Shown: positions 1 to 6,222, counted from the stretch's first letter. The stretch: 9,323 bases of DNA from CAZTWC01 sp964617105 [NCBI: uncultured Myxococcia bacterium] (GCA_964617105.1 CAZTWC010000140.1:1-9323), one strand, 5' to 3'. Translations and numbers: made by a program. The notes: generated by a model not told the origin, from the sequence alone.

Positions 1-1
1 T

Positions 2-346
2 TGGCACTGGACAGGTATGCATTTTAGTCAGGTGTGGGTGAGGGCGGGAGATTTGGTCAAAAAAGGGGATGAAATCGCAAAAATCGGGGATACTGGCGCA
101 GCTAACGGGTGTCATAGTCATGAAAAATGGCTATACAAAGGGATTGTGGTTGATCCTGGAATGGTGCAACCAGATGCCCCGTTGGAATTGATTGCTTTAA
201 ACCGTGCATGGAGCGGTAGAGACTTGGCCGTAATTTCGATGCTTAGCCGCTGCGGAAGTGGAGCCAAGCAATTGATAGTGCTGTCGCGTCTATGGTCTGA
301 TTGTAATATCCATTTAACATGTAATAAGGGGATGAGATGGAAGTAA
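2..346 (+). CDS. M23-family (LytM-type) peptidoglycan endopeptidase, C-terminal part
   Basis: The gene begins upstream of the window; the frame is open from base 2 and an ATG at 17 is internal, not the true start. The visible part matches the end of the M23 zinc metallopeptidase fold: a GMHFS segment equivalent to the family's Y-x-H-L-S, then V-x-x-G-D-x-V-K-K-G-D-E-I and GDTG, then the H-x-H zinc motif as CHSHEKW and a closing VVDPG. Family knowledge: M23 enzymes cleave peptide cross-links in peptidoglycan in the periplasm, and the first zinc ligands (HxxxD) lie in the unseen part. Oddities are the loss of the usual Pro-His-Leu-His-Phe context and an unusual tail of about 60 residues after VDPG that I cannot assign. 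Its last 10 bases overlap the TolQ-like gene, so the two are probably co-translated. Whether it is catalytically active or a degenerate LytM regulator cannot be judged without the N-terminal half. Confidence 0.75.
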   Translation, partial: WHWTGMHFSQVWVRAGDLVKKGDEIAKIGDTGAANGCHSHEKWLYKGIVVDPGMVQPDAPLELIALNRAWSGRDLAVISMLSRCGSGAKQLIVLSRLWSDCNIHLTCNKGMRWK

Positions 347-978
347 TTGTAGAAATAATCAAAGACCTAGGGCAATTCGCTATTCCTCTAGTTGTTTGGC
401 TAGCAATAGCTATCCTGGTTTTTTTTCTGATAACCAGTGCATGGCTGGTTAGATTGGCTGGTGAACACACTTCTGGAGTCTTAGAGGAAATTTTCACCGG
501 CACATATTACGATTTTTATGATTTATGGGAGAAAAGATGGCTGCGCTCCCTGACCATGATTCAGGCAGGGATTTCAACTTTAATCGGACTTTTGGGGACA
601 GTATTTGGTTTACGGGGTTCTTTGGATAATGTTTCCGATTCAGCCAGTTTTGGTTCATCGTTGAAAATCGCTTTGACTACTACTGAGGTTGCAATTCCAT
701 GTGCAATTTTAAGCATTATCACTCTTACTGTTGCTCCAGGAATTTTTAGAAAAGCCATGAAAGAAGATAGAGAAAAAGAACGGCTGCGAAACCTGGACGA
801 TAAAATGCAATTGATAGAATACGAAGCAGAACGGATTGCCTACTATATAGGTAAAGAGTTGGCAACCAACGAGGCGACCATGTTGCCTCCAGCCTTACCC
901 AAAAAACAGACCCGCAAAAAAAAGAGAATAAAAGATATTAATACGTATGATTTGCCTCGAATCGTCAAGGAGAGATGA
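337..978 (+). CDS. MotA/TolQ/ExbB-family proton channel subunit
   Basis: 213 residues. This should be the inner-membrane ring subunit of a proton-motive-force-driven motor. There are three membrane segments: about 13-38, 75-95 and 108-135. The second holds the family signature (GLLGTVFGLRGS, 84-95, with the conserved Thr at 88) and the third a Thr-rich start followed by A-I-P (112-121). Between segments 1 and 2 lies a short cytoplasmic loop; the C-terminal 75 residues are charged and end in a very basic stretch (KKQTRKKKR, 189-197), likely cytoplasmic. The third segment differs from textbook TolQ/ExbB: the stretch between the TT and AIP is shortened and holds a Glu (E117). It starts with an AAGGGG site 5 bases upstream, overlaps the M23 gene by 10 bases, and its stop overlaps the first possible ATG of the TolR-like gene. 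The family call is firm. Which branch (TolQ, ExbB, MotA or AglR) it belongs to is not, so no symbol is given. Confidence 0.88.
   Translation: MEVIVEIIKDLGQFAIPLVVWLAIAILVFFLITSAWLVRLAGEHTSGVLEEIFTGTYYDFYDLWEKRWLRSLTMIQAGISTLIGLLGTVFGLRGSLDNVSDSASFGSSLKIALTTTEVAIPCAILSIITLTVAPGIFRKAMKEDREKERLRNLDDKMQLIEYEAERIAYYIGKELATNEATMLPPALPKKQTRKKKRIKDINTYDLPRIVKER
967..972 (+). promoter_or_regulatory. Ribosome binding site that decides the start of the TolR-like gene
   Basis: AAGGAG lies inside the end of the TolQ-like gene. Two in-frame ATGs follow, at 975 and 981. The first is only 2 bases from the site and forms an ATGA stop-start overlap. The second is 8 bases away, a normal spacing. I therefore prefer 981. 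Confidence 0.6.
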
Positions 979-980
979 GC

Positions 981-1553
981 ATGATCGATGATTTTGAACA
1001 AGATACAGAAAAACAGGTGGGCTCCTTTATTGGAGATTCATCATTGGGGGCACTGGTTGACTTGGCTTTTAACATCCTGATTATCGTGTTGGCCTTTAGC
1101 ACTTTTGCGGTGGCAGAATCAGAAAAAGAGAATGAAAAACAAATCGAACGCGCCTTTGAAGAAACGGTGGCAGGAACTTGTGTGGCTGCCTCGCCATATG
1201 CATTTAGAAAAGCGCTCCGGGGACTGGGTGGAAGAATTTTTATAGTTAAAATAGGCATTAAAAACCAACTTAAGTATGAGTTATTGGAAAATCCCGGGAC
1301 TGGAGAATTAAAGGCGGTGGCTATGAACTACAAAGAAAAAAGGCAGGTGCGGCATCTGGATGTCGAACATTGGAAGTTGTCCAGAAAAGAGATCGGGTTT
1401 TTAAACTACCGTGGCCGACTCAGAAAAAAAGAGGTTATATATGCATTTTTACCCAAAAAAAAGTTGCAGGCAATCAGGGATGGACATAACCCGGAAAAAG
1501 AAAAATGTGTGTTATGGCATATTGAACCATATATGCTTTTAAGAGCGAATTGA
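981..1553 (+). CDS. TolR/ExbD-like motor subunit with enlarged periplasmic domain
   Basis: 190 residues from the ATG at 981 (192 from 975). A short acidic cytoplasmic tail is followed by one membrane helix (about 23-46) with the LVDLAFNILIIVLAF pattern. Asp27 sits where TolR and ExbD carry the Asp essential for proton movement (family knowledge: E. coli TolR D23, ExbD D25). Position next to a TolQ-family gene supports the call. The remaining 145 residues should be periplasmic: a charged linker (about 47-60), then a basic, beta-rich region ending in WHIEPYMLLRAN. They are longer than the usual ExbD/TolR domain, and I do not see an OmpA-like peptidoglycan-binding motif as in MotB or ZorB. Two or three Cys (67, 176) are present. 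It could be a divergent ExbD with a new periplasmic domain. Confident on the membrane part, not on the C-terminal fold. Confidence 0.75.
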   Translation: MIDDFEQDTEKQVGSFIGDSSLGALVDLAFNILIIVLAFSTFAVAESEKENEKQIERAFEETVAGTCVAASPYAFRKALRGLGGRIFIVKIGIKNQLKYELLENPGTGELKAVAMNYKEKRQVRHLDVEHWKLSRKEIGFLNYRGRLRKKEVIYAFLPKKKLQAIRDGHNPEKEKCVLWHIEPYMLLRAN

Positions 1554-1572
1554 TTATCAGACTGTAGTAAAG

Positions 1573-1586
1573 ACCATGCAAATGGT
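1573..1586 (+). other. Small hairpin with GCAA tetraloop between genes
   Basis: ACCAT-GCAA-ATGGT forms a perfect 5-pair stem closed by a GNRA-type loop, 20 bases after the TolR-like stop and 47 before the next start. It is followed by A-rich sequence, not a T-run, so it is not a rho-independent terminator on this strand. It may stabilise mRNA or be chance. Confidence 0.3.
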
Positions 1587-1632
1587 AAAAAATACCGGGA
1601 AACTAAATGTTATATCAACTGGGAGGTAAAAT

Positions 1633-2211
1633 ATGCTTACGATTCTAAAAACATCTGGATGGGCAGTGTTTTTGATTCTGTTTTTCAATATTACTGGAGT
1701 TGGCACTGGCTTCTGTGTCGGGCCAGCAGAGGCTTGCCCTGGCCTGGAAAGCAATATCGATACAGTTATGGAGTTATATCAGCAGATGGTCACAGCAAAA
1801 TCGGAAAAAGAGAAAAACAAAATCAGGACAATATATCAGAAAAAAAGAAGAGATGCTGTTGATTATGTGTATGTGTATTGCCGGTATTCGCAATTACCAG
1901 CGTTTATTGCCGGTCTGGAACATGATGCGGTTTTGTGGCTGTTACAATCACATTTTCGAAACCGGTTCCTTGGCGCTAACAACGTTGGGACACTGATTGA
2001 AGAGTTGAATGATGCGGTAACAATAACCGGCCATCGGTTGACCAGAGTAAAGAAGAAACTATCTGATAAAAAAAGGGAAGCAAAATCATTGTCAAAACAA
2101 TACTGCCTAAAAGAGAAACAGGAACCGGCATTGACACTGAATGAGGAGGTGGAAACTGTATTGGGAAACGAGTTTTGGGAGCAAACAGTATCACCCTTGG
2201 TGGGCGAATAA
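1633..2211 (+). CDS. Exported or membrane-anchored helical protein, unknown family
   Basis: 192 residues; I do not recognise the family. The N-terminus is signal-like: a Lys at 6, a hydrophobic stretch at about 10-27, then a possible cleavage site in GPAEAC (after Ala34). The Cys at 35 is not in a convincing lipobox, so a lipoprotein is possible but unlikely. The rest is mostly helical and highly charged: Lys-rich 54-73, a hydrophobic central helix around 88-110, and a coiled-coil-like 120-160. Cysteines at 28, 35, 83 and 158 could form disulfides in the periplasm. Translation is well supported by a GGGAGG site at 1621-1626, 6 bases before the ATG. It lies 79 bases after the TolR-like gene in the same direction with no terminator between them, so it is likely in the same transcript and a candidate envelope partner of the motor. 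Confidence 0.7.
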   Translation: MLTILKTSGWAVFLILFFNITGVGTGFCVGPAEACPGLESNIDTVMELYQQMVTAKSEKEKNKIRTIYQKKRRDAVDYVYVYCRYSQLPAFIAGLEHDAVLWLLQSHFRNRFLGANNVGTLIEELNDAVTITGHRLTRVKKKLSDKKREAKSLSKQYCLKEKQEPALTLNEEVETVLGNEFWEQTVSPLVGE

Positions 2212-2280
2212 ACTGGCGTCCGCAAATTAAGATTGTTGTTAAACCAGTGGCTTTCAGGCAGCCTTCAAATAATATGTAAA

Positions 2281-2286
2281 AGGAGG
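2281..2286 (+). promoter_or_regulatory. Consensus AGGAGG ribosome binding site
   Basis: A perfect anti-16S match 8 bases before the ATG at 2295, indicating strong translation of a gene that could otherwise be dismissed as a small basic ORF. Confidence 0.7.
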
Positions 2287-2294
2287 AAACTTAT

Positions 2295-2705
2295 ATGGAA
2301 AATATTTTTAAAAAAATATCCCGAATCATAGTGCTTTTAACTTGCGTGGCTTTTATTGTGTTTGTCACTCTTGCGGTTTTGTATTTTTTAAACGGTAATG
2401 TGCAAAACCAGGTTAGTTCTAATGGTAAAAAAATGTTCGAAAAACTGGAAAAAAAAGTCAGTGATTTAAACAAAGAAATTAAAACAGAAAAGTTTAAAGG
2501 AGATGGAATTCCCGCAAACTTTAAATCACCGGCACCTAGGTCCACAGTTGGAAAAGTAAAGCAGAAACAATCAACTCTGTCCGAATCACAATTGATTTCC
2601 AGGGCCAAAAAAAAACTACACCGGCAAATCGAAAAACGGCAAAAAAAAGCCATGGATGTGTTTGAAAAACTCGACAGAGCATTGAGTAAAATAGGTGAAC
2701 AATAA
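2295..2705 (+). CDS. Small bitopic membrane protein with Lys-rich periplasmic part, unknown family
   Basis: 136 residues, not recognised. One strong membrane helix at about 10-32 follows a short basic start (MENIFKKISR), so by the positive-inside rule the rest should face the periplasm. That part is very Lys-rich: a coiled-coil-like segment (about 43-66), a Pro-containing linker (PANFKSPAPRS, 73-83), then a basic helix (98-133). The architecture (N-terminal anchor, extended periplasmic arm) recalls TonB/TolA energy transducers, but the anchor lacks a clear S-x-x-x-H motif and there is no C-terminal TonB/TolA domain. Any such role is inference from context only. It contains an A9 run at 2607-2615 and an A8 run at 2641-2648, both in lysine/glutamine codons, where polymerase slippage is possible. 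It is 83 bases after the previous gene and 27 before the next, in the same direction. Confidence 0.7.
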   Translation: MENIFKKISRIIVLLTCVAFIVFVTLAVLYFLNGNVQNQVSSNGKKMFEKLEKKVSDLNKEIKTEKFKGDGIPANFKSPAPRSTVGKVKQKQSTLSESQLISRAKKKLHRQIEKRQKKAMDVFEKLDRALSKIGEQ

Positions 2706-2732
2706 ATTGTTCTTTAGAAAAGGAGAAGATTG

Positions 2733-3269
2733 ATGAAGACTAATTGGTTCAAAATGATAATGATATCTATTCTTGCCATGATGATCATCTCTTGTGCCGG
2801 GGTAAAGATCAAAGATAAAGCAACATTGGAACAAAAACCCAGGAAGTGTCAAGCGCCTGGTGAAGTAATGGAAGAGTCGCGCCAGGCAATCAAAATGGCA
2901 GACAAAGAGTTGAAACAGGTTAATAAAGAATTTCAAATACAAAAAGGGAGTTTCGCCTGTATTAAACCTTTGCTGGTCAATTACCAAATGCTTATATCTG
3001 GTCAGGAGCAACAAATTGAAATTGCAAAACACTTTTTTAAAAATAAGAGTTGGTTCACTGAAGCATTGGTTTGTCTTGAGAAAGCACCTGCAGTTTTCAA
3101 ATCTGCCCTGGCTGTTCCTTTGGTGGAGTTAGGAGTTCGATTTGGTTTTCATAAATTGATCGAGCATGGCTGCTATTATATGGAAATATATCCACAGGCA
3201 GGAGTGTATGCCACTAATGATGAGCCTTTGTTTATGTCTGATAAAATTTGTGACTATTTGGGCCTTTGA
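2733..3269 (+). CDS. Lipoprotein, unknown family, Cys-containing helical domain
   Basis: 178 residues from the ATG at 2733; an in-frame TTG one codon earlier is less likely because AGGAGA (2721-2726) sits 6 bases before the ATG. The N-terminus is a lipoprotein signal: Lys at 2 and 7, a hydrophobic stretch, and the lipobox IISC with lipidation Cys21. Ala at +2 (no Asp) favours outer-membrane sorting under the E. coli Lol rule. After a charged linker, residues 45-70 look coiled-coil and 105-155 look like paired helices resembling tetratricopeptide packing (EALVCLEKAPAVFKSALAV). Five further Cys (39, 76, 114, 147, 173) suggest disulfides. I do not recognise the family. In context it could be the outer-membrane element of the motor complex, as Pal is in Tol-Pal, but it shows no OmpA-like domain. 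Confidence 0.8.
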   Translation: MKTNWFKMIMISILAMMIISCAGVKIKDKATLEQKPRKCQAPGEVMEESRQAIKMADKELKQVNKEFQIQKGSFACIKPLLVNYQMLISGQEQQIEIAKHFFKNKSWFTEALVCLEKAPAVFKSALAVPLVELGVRFGFHKLIEHGCYYMEIYPQAGVYATNDEPLFMSDKICDYLGL

Positions 3270-3333
3270 TTGAATTATTTACAAGCGGCATAATGGGAAC
3301 TCGGGAGAATAACTTTATAACGGGAGAGATACA

Positions 3334-4266
3334 ATGAATAAAAAGACCATGATTTTAATTATTTTGCCGATAATATTGCAGAGCCCATTGTTTTCAATGG
3401 CCATGGAAAAAGACGATATTGTTTTGGCAACTCAAACCATGACAGAGTTAAATAAAACCAGGAGTTGGAAACAAAAACACAAGAATCCTATCCAGAATGT
3501 AGCCGCTCTCCACAAAAAGGCGCAGGCAGCCTGTAACGGGCCAAAATTAAAGGCTTTACTAAACCGCTATCTTCTATCTTGTGATTCGACAAATTCGAAA
3601 AACTGCCTTCAGGTAAAAGAGGAAATTGATCGGGCCTATTCAAACTGTGATTTAACCAGAGGGGAATTTCTAGCGGCTGATATTGAGAACTTAGCTATAG
3701 AGATAGCCTCGCTGGAAAAAGAGAATATCACCCTGAAGAACTATTTGACCCAGGTAAAAGGCGGTTCTGCATCAACTTCAAGCCGGATTAGAGATGAATT
3801 GAAAACAGGTATCATGGAAGTAGAACGGCTAAAAGAATTGGGTAAAAGGTTAAGCCATGATTTTGATTATATCCTGGCCATGAAAAGGAAAAAACTTGAG
3901 GCAGTCAAAACGAGTTACTTGATGGCTAAAAAAGCGGAGAAAGAAGGATTGGCTCTTAGTCCCCGCCAGGCGCTAAAAGATTTAGCCCGTAATCAAAATG
4001 AACTAGATGCCCTGAAGATCAGGATGCAGGTGGAAGCGGATCAGGCCGAATTTCTCAAACAAAAGCACAAAATACTCTCTGCCTGTAAAGACAGTTATAT
4101 GGAATGCCTAGGAATAATAAAAGGAAAAAGCAGATATCCCAAATATGAACAGATCGCAGTTCCTAATCCAGCCCAAATTATATCACCACAAAAAAACCAG
4201 TTAAAAAGCAACAAATCGATATCTCAGACAGTAAACGAGGTTAATGATATTCTTAGGTGGGAATAG
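3334..4266 (+). CDS. Secreted periplasmic coiled-coil protein with six cysteines, unknown family
   Basis: 310 residues, family not recognised. It has a typical Sec signal peptide: MNKKT, hydrophobic 6-20, probable cleavage after SMA (Ala23). The mature protein has two parts. The first (about 50-108) carries four Cys at 67, 83, 91 and 105, spaced as in a disulfide-locked helical bundle. The second (about 111-248) is a long, Leu/Glu/Lys-rich region with heptad-like spacing, broken around GGSASTSS (143-150), so probably a two-arm coiled coil. A second Cys pair (251, 258) closes it, then a Pro/Gln/Ser linker and an amphipathic end. A GGGAG site lies 7 bases before the ATG. It is 64 bases downstream of the lipoprotein gene and probably in the same operon. 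A long periplasmic coiled coil beside a TolQR-type motor could be a transmission rod, but that is inference. Confidence 0.78.
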   Translation: MNKKTMILIILPIILQSPLFSMAMEKDDIVLATQTMTELNKTRSWKQKHKNPIQNVAALHKKAQAACNGPKLKALLNRYLLSCDSTNSKNCLQVKEEIDRAYSNCDLTRGEFLAADIENLAIEIASLEKENITLKNYLTQVKGGSASTSSRIRDELKTGIMEVERLKELGKRLSHDFDYILAMKRKKLEAVKTSYLMAKKAEKEGLALSPRQALKDLARNQNELDALKIRMQVEADQAEFLKQKHKILSACKDSYMECLGIIKGKSRYPKYEQIAVPNPAQIISPQKNQLKSNKSISQTVNEVNDILRWE

Positions 4267-4350
4267 GGGGAAAGGTAAATGAACGCTTCTCTTTGGACCG
4301 CTAAAGATTCGACAAATCCTCTAAGCCATTTTTTTTGCCTTATAAATAGG

Positions 4351-4379
4351 TTGACATTGCCAACTATTTGCACCAAGAT
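4351..4379 (+). promoter_or_regulatory. Possible internal sigma-70 promoter for the sigma factor gene
   Basis: A perfect TTGACA (4351-4356) is followed after 17 bases by CAAGAT (4374-4379), a weak -10 keeping A2, A5 and T6 of TATAAT. It would start transcription near 4386, upstream of the ATG at 4435 but inside the longer reading frame from 4279. If real, it supports the shorter sigma factor. Confidence 0.3.
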
Positions 4380-4434
4380 CGCTATTAAGATTATTTTGTC
4401 GCTTATTCGGCTTTTGGTAAAGGGTAACAATTCT

Positions 4435-5082
4435 ATGGACGATTGGCGGGAAGAGATAAGAAAAAAATTGAGCGATTCGGTATTTATCGCCATATTTACC
4501 CGGAATGTTAGGAAAAAATGCGGGTCTTTTCTTAGAAAATGGGAAAGTTTTGGACACAGAACAGAGACCGCAGATGATATTGTTCAGCAAGCCATTGAAA
4601 ATGTATATGTACACCTGGAAAAATTGACTGATGAGGAACCGATAACCAATTTAAAAGCCTATCTTTTAACTACTGCCCATCGAGTTGCTATTGGCATTGA
4701 CAGAAAATATTTTGGCCGCTCAAAAAGTCAAACTTCAATAGAAAAGCAAACCCAACCAAATAAAAGTCAAAAAATTATGGTTTCATATAATGATTTGCAG
4801 GAACAGTCAGATAGTGCAAATCATTATATTGATCCCACTTTGTCTGCACCAAAAAATCCCGAGCAAGGCGTTATAGCTGACGAATTGCAGCAGATGTTAA
4901 CACTAGAATATGAAAAGTTGTCAAAAAAACAGCGCCAGATATTGGATTTGCTGCTTCTGGGTCATAAATCGGGTGAGATAGCCGAGATACTTAAAATCAG
5001 CCCAGGTAATGCCAGACAACAGGTGTACAGAGTACGAAAAGCCCTGAACGCCATTAAAGACCACATCATAGGGACAACCTAA
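4435..5082 (+). CDS. ECF-type RNA polymerase sigma factor
   Basis: 215 residues from ATG 4435. Region 2 (about 20-93) shows the ECF pattern: TADDIVQQAIENVYVHL (45-61), as in A-x-D-x-x-Q-x-x-F, then NLKAYLLTTAHRVAIGIDRK (72-91). A variable linker (95-147) leads to region 4 (about 150-210), with LSKKQRQILDLLLLGHKSGE and the helix-turn-helix EIAEILKISPGNARQQVYRVRKAL, expected to contact the -35 element. Region 3 is absent, as in ECF factors. The start is uncertain. The frame is open back to an ATG at 4279, which has a better site (GGGGGAAAGG) and lies 12 bases after the previous gene. That version adds 52 residues with an unusual hydrophobic, basic stretch. AAAGGG (4419-4424) before 4435 is 10 bases away and weaker. 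I chose 4435 because the protein then has the usual ECF length. Its stop overlaps the next start (TAATG). Confidence 0.88.
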   Translation: MDDWREEIRKKLSDSVFIAIFTRNVRKKCGSFLRKWESFGHRTETADDIVQQAIENVYVHLEKLTDEEPITNLKAYLLTTAHRVAIGIDRKYFGRSKSQTSIEKQTQPNKSQKIMVSYNDLQEQSDSANHYIDPTLSAPKNPEQGVIADELQQMLTLEYEKLSKKQRQILDLLLLGHKSGEIAEILKISPGNARQQVYRVRKALNAIKDHIIGTT

Positions 5083-6176
5083 TGACTACTACCATTGAGA
5101 AGTTACGCAGTTGGGCACTACAGTTTATGCAAGAGAACTTAGAATCTATTGCCCAGCTAAATGACGAGATCACCCCGACTGCCATTATTGAAGCTGTCCG
5201 GGAAACCGGTGAAGAAGATATTGCTGCCCAAACTTCTGAGTCAAAAAAAGGAGGGCTGGCATTAGCCCAAAAATGGTGTCACCAAATTTCTGAAGTGCGG
5301 GACCATCTCCAAATTAAAGTGGATCAGGCCTGGGATTTGTTTGAGCAAGACCTTGCGGAACCTGGTTCAGAACTGGACATTTTACTGACCCGATATGATC
5401 AGATGATTTTGGAAAATCTTCTATTTACCACCACTGTAAATAATTTTCGTAAACAGCAACTGGAACAATTGGACTCTGTGAACCAAGAGCATCTGTGGTG
5501 GTGGCACGATTTATCAGGTATCGAACCAGATACCTTATACCGGTTAATACTTAATCAGGAGATCCCTATTACAGAAGAAGACTTTTCGCAACTCCAGTCA
5601 ATACTCTCCTGCAGTCCAAAAACAAAAGAGGCCCTTGACAATGAACTCGCCATCAATACCGCACTAAAGGAAACTGTAAAGGCCTCTCTATCAAAAGGGG
5701 CACATCAGGTAAAAAGGCCGGAACTTAGTTTGGCAGAACTAAAAAGCAAGATAAAAGAGGTCATCGACATTGTCTTTCATGGTCCAGACCTTTCTGCAGA
5801 CCGTTTTGTCCTGGCAGGTGCTGAAGACACTGCTTCCACTTCGATTCCAACCGGTTTTGGCAATATTGATGGGCAAGTGGATGATTTCCTCAACTCTTTG
5901 GAAAAAGTCAAAGCCCTCTCTTGGTCAGACAAGCGTCTTCAACCGGTTTTAGGCTGGAAAGGCGATGAATTGCACCTGATCATTTATTGGGACACTATTC
6001 AATTGCCAACCAGGGTTTGGGTTGGCAAACCAAAAGGGAAAGATCAAGATTTGTCTCCCTATCAGCAGACAAATCTGGCCACCAATTATCTGCTCAGCAA
6101 ACAACAGTTGCCGGCCGAACTATTCCTGTTCATTGAGATTGCAGACCAGTTTCACTCCTATAGATTAAAATTTTAG
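5082..6176 (+). CDS. Soluble protein translationally coupled to the sigma factor, candidate regulator, unknown family
   Basis: 364 residues with no signal peptide or membrane segment, so likely cytoplasmic. Its ATG shares one base with the sigma factor stop (TAATG), implying coupled, near-stoichiometric synthesis. Residues 1-200 are acidic and helical, with a WWWHDLSG cluster (139-146) and a segment (about 150-205) of the form xxLxxILSCSPKTKEALDNELxxNxxL. This loosely resembles the helical sigma-binding part of anti-sigma factors, but lacks the HxxxCxxC zinc motif of the ZAS type. After a linker (245-262), the C-terminal 80 residues look beta-rich (ELHLIIYWD, RVWVGKP, ELFLFIEIAD), as in a sensory or binding domain. 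An anti-sigma or sigma-activating role is inference from gene order only; I do not recognise the family. A different cytoplasmic function is possible. Confidence 0.75.
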   Translation: MTTTIEKLRSWALQFMQENLESIAQLNDEITPTAIIEAVRETGEEDIAAQTSESKKGGLALAQKWCHQISEVRDHLQIKVDQAWDLFEQDLAEPGSELDILLTRYDQMILENLLFTTTVNNFRKQQLEQLDSVNQEHLWWWHDLSGIEPDTLYRLILNQEIPITEEDFSQLQSILSCSPKTKEALDNELAINTALKETVKASLSKGAHQVKRPELSLAELKSKIKEVIDIVFHGPDLSADRFVLAGAEDTASTSIPTGFGNIDGQVDDFLNSLEKVKALSWSDKRLQPVLGWKGDELHLIIYWDTIQLPTRVWVGKPKGKDQDLSPYQQTNLATNYLLSKQQLPAELFLFIEIADQFHSYRLKF

Positions 6177-6222
6177 CCTAAAACATGTAACGTTTTTCTT
6201 TTCAAAACCTTCTCAAATAATG

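Noticed and set aside
337-1553. Zorya defence core (ZorA/ZorB)
   Set aside because: The TolQ-like protein lacks the long ZorA cytoplasmic coiled-coil tail, the TolR-like protein lacks the OmpA-like domain of ZorB, and no ZorC, ZorD or ZorE-like gene follows.
1576-1629. 17-codon reading frame between the TolR-like gene and the next gene
   Set aside because: No convincing ribosome binding site precedes it, and it is too short to support without conservation.
1863-2225. Antisense reading frames, for example opposite the 1633-2211 and 2295-2705 genes
   Set aside because: They lie wholly opposite well-supported genes with strong ribosome binding sites, have biased composition (Phe/Ser/Cys-rich from Lys/Glu-rich genes) and lack their own start signals.
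337-4266. Standard Tol-Pal or TonB-ExbBD operon
   Set aside because: No TolA, TolB, Pal or TonB domain is visible in any of the downstream proteins, and the lipoprotein lacks an OmpA-like peptidoglycan-binding domain.
3583-4317. 12-base repeat GATTCGACAAAT at 3583 and 4306
   Set aside because: A repeat of this length is expected by chance in 9 kb, and there are no further copies or target-site context.
4306-4338. Rho-independent terminator before the T8 run near 4329
   Set aside because: No stable GC-rich stem lies directly before the T-run.
4351-4373. Sigma-54 type site in TTGCCA-N5-TTGCA upstream of the sigma factor
   Set aside because: The essential GG of the -24 element is replaced by GC, so it does not fit the consensus.
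6186-6217. ECF-type promoter (TGTAAC ... TCTCAAA) upstream of the membrane-hairpin protein
   Set aside because: The spacer of about 19 bases is too long, the match is loose, and there is no second copy in the window to compare with.
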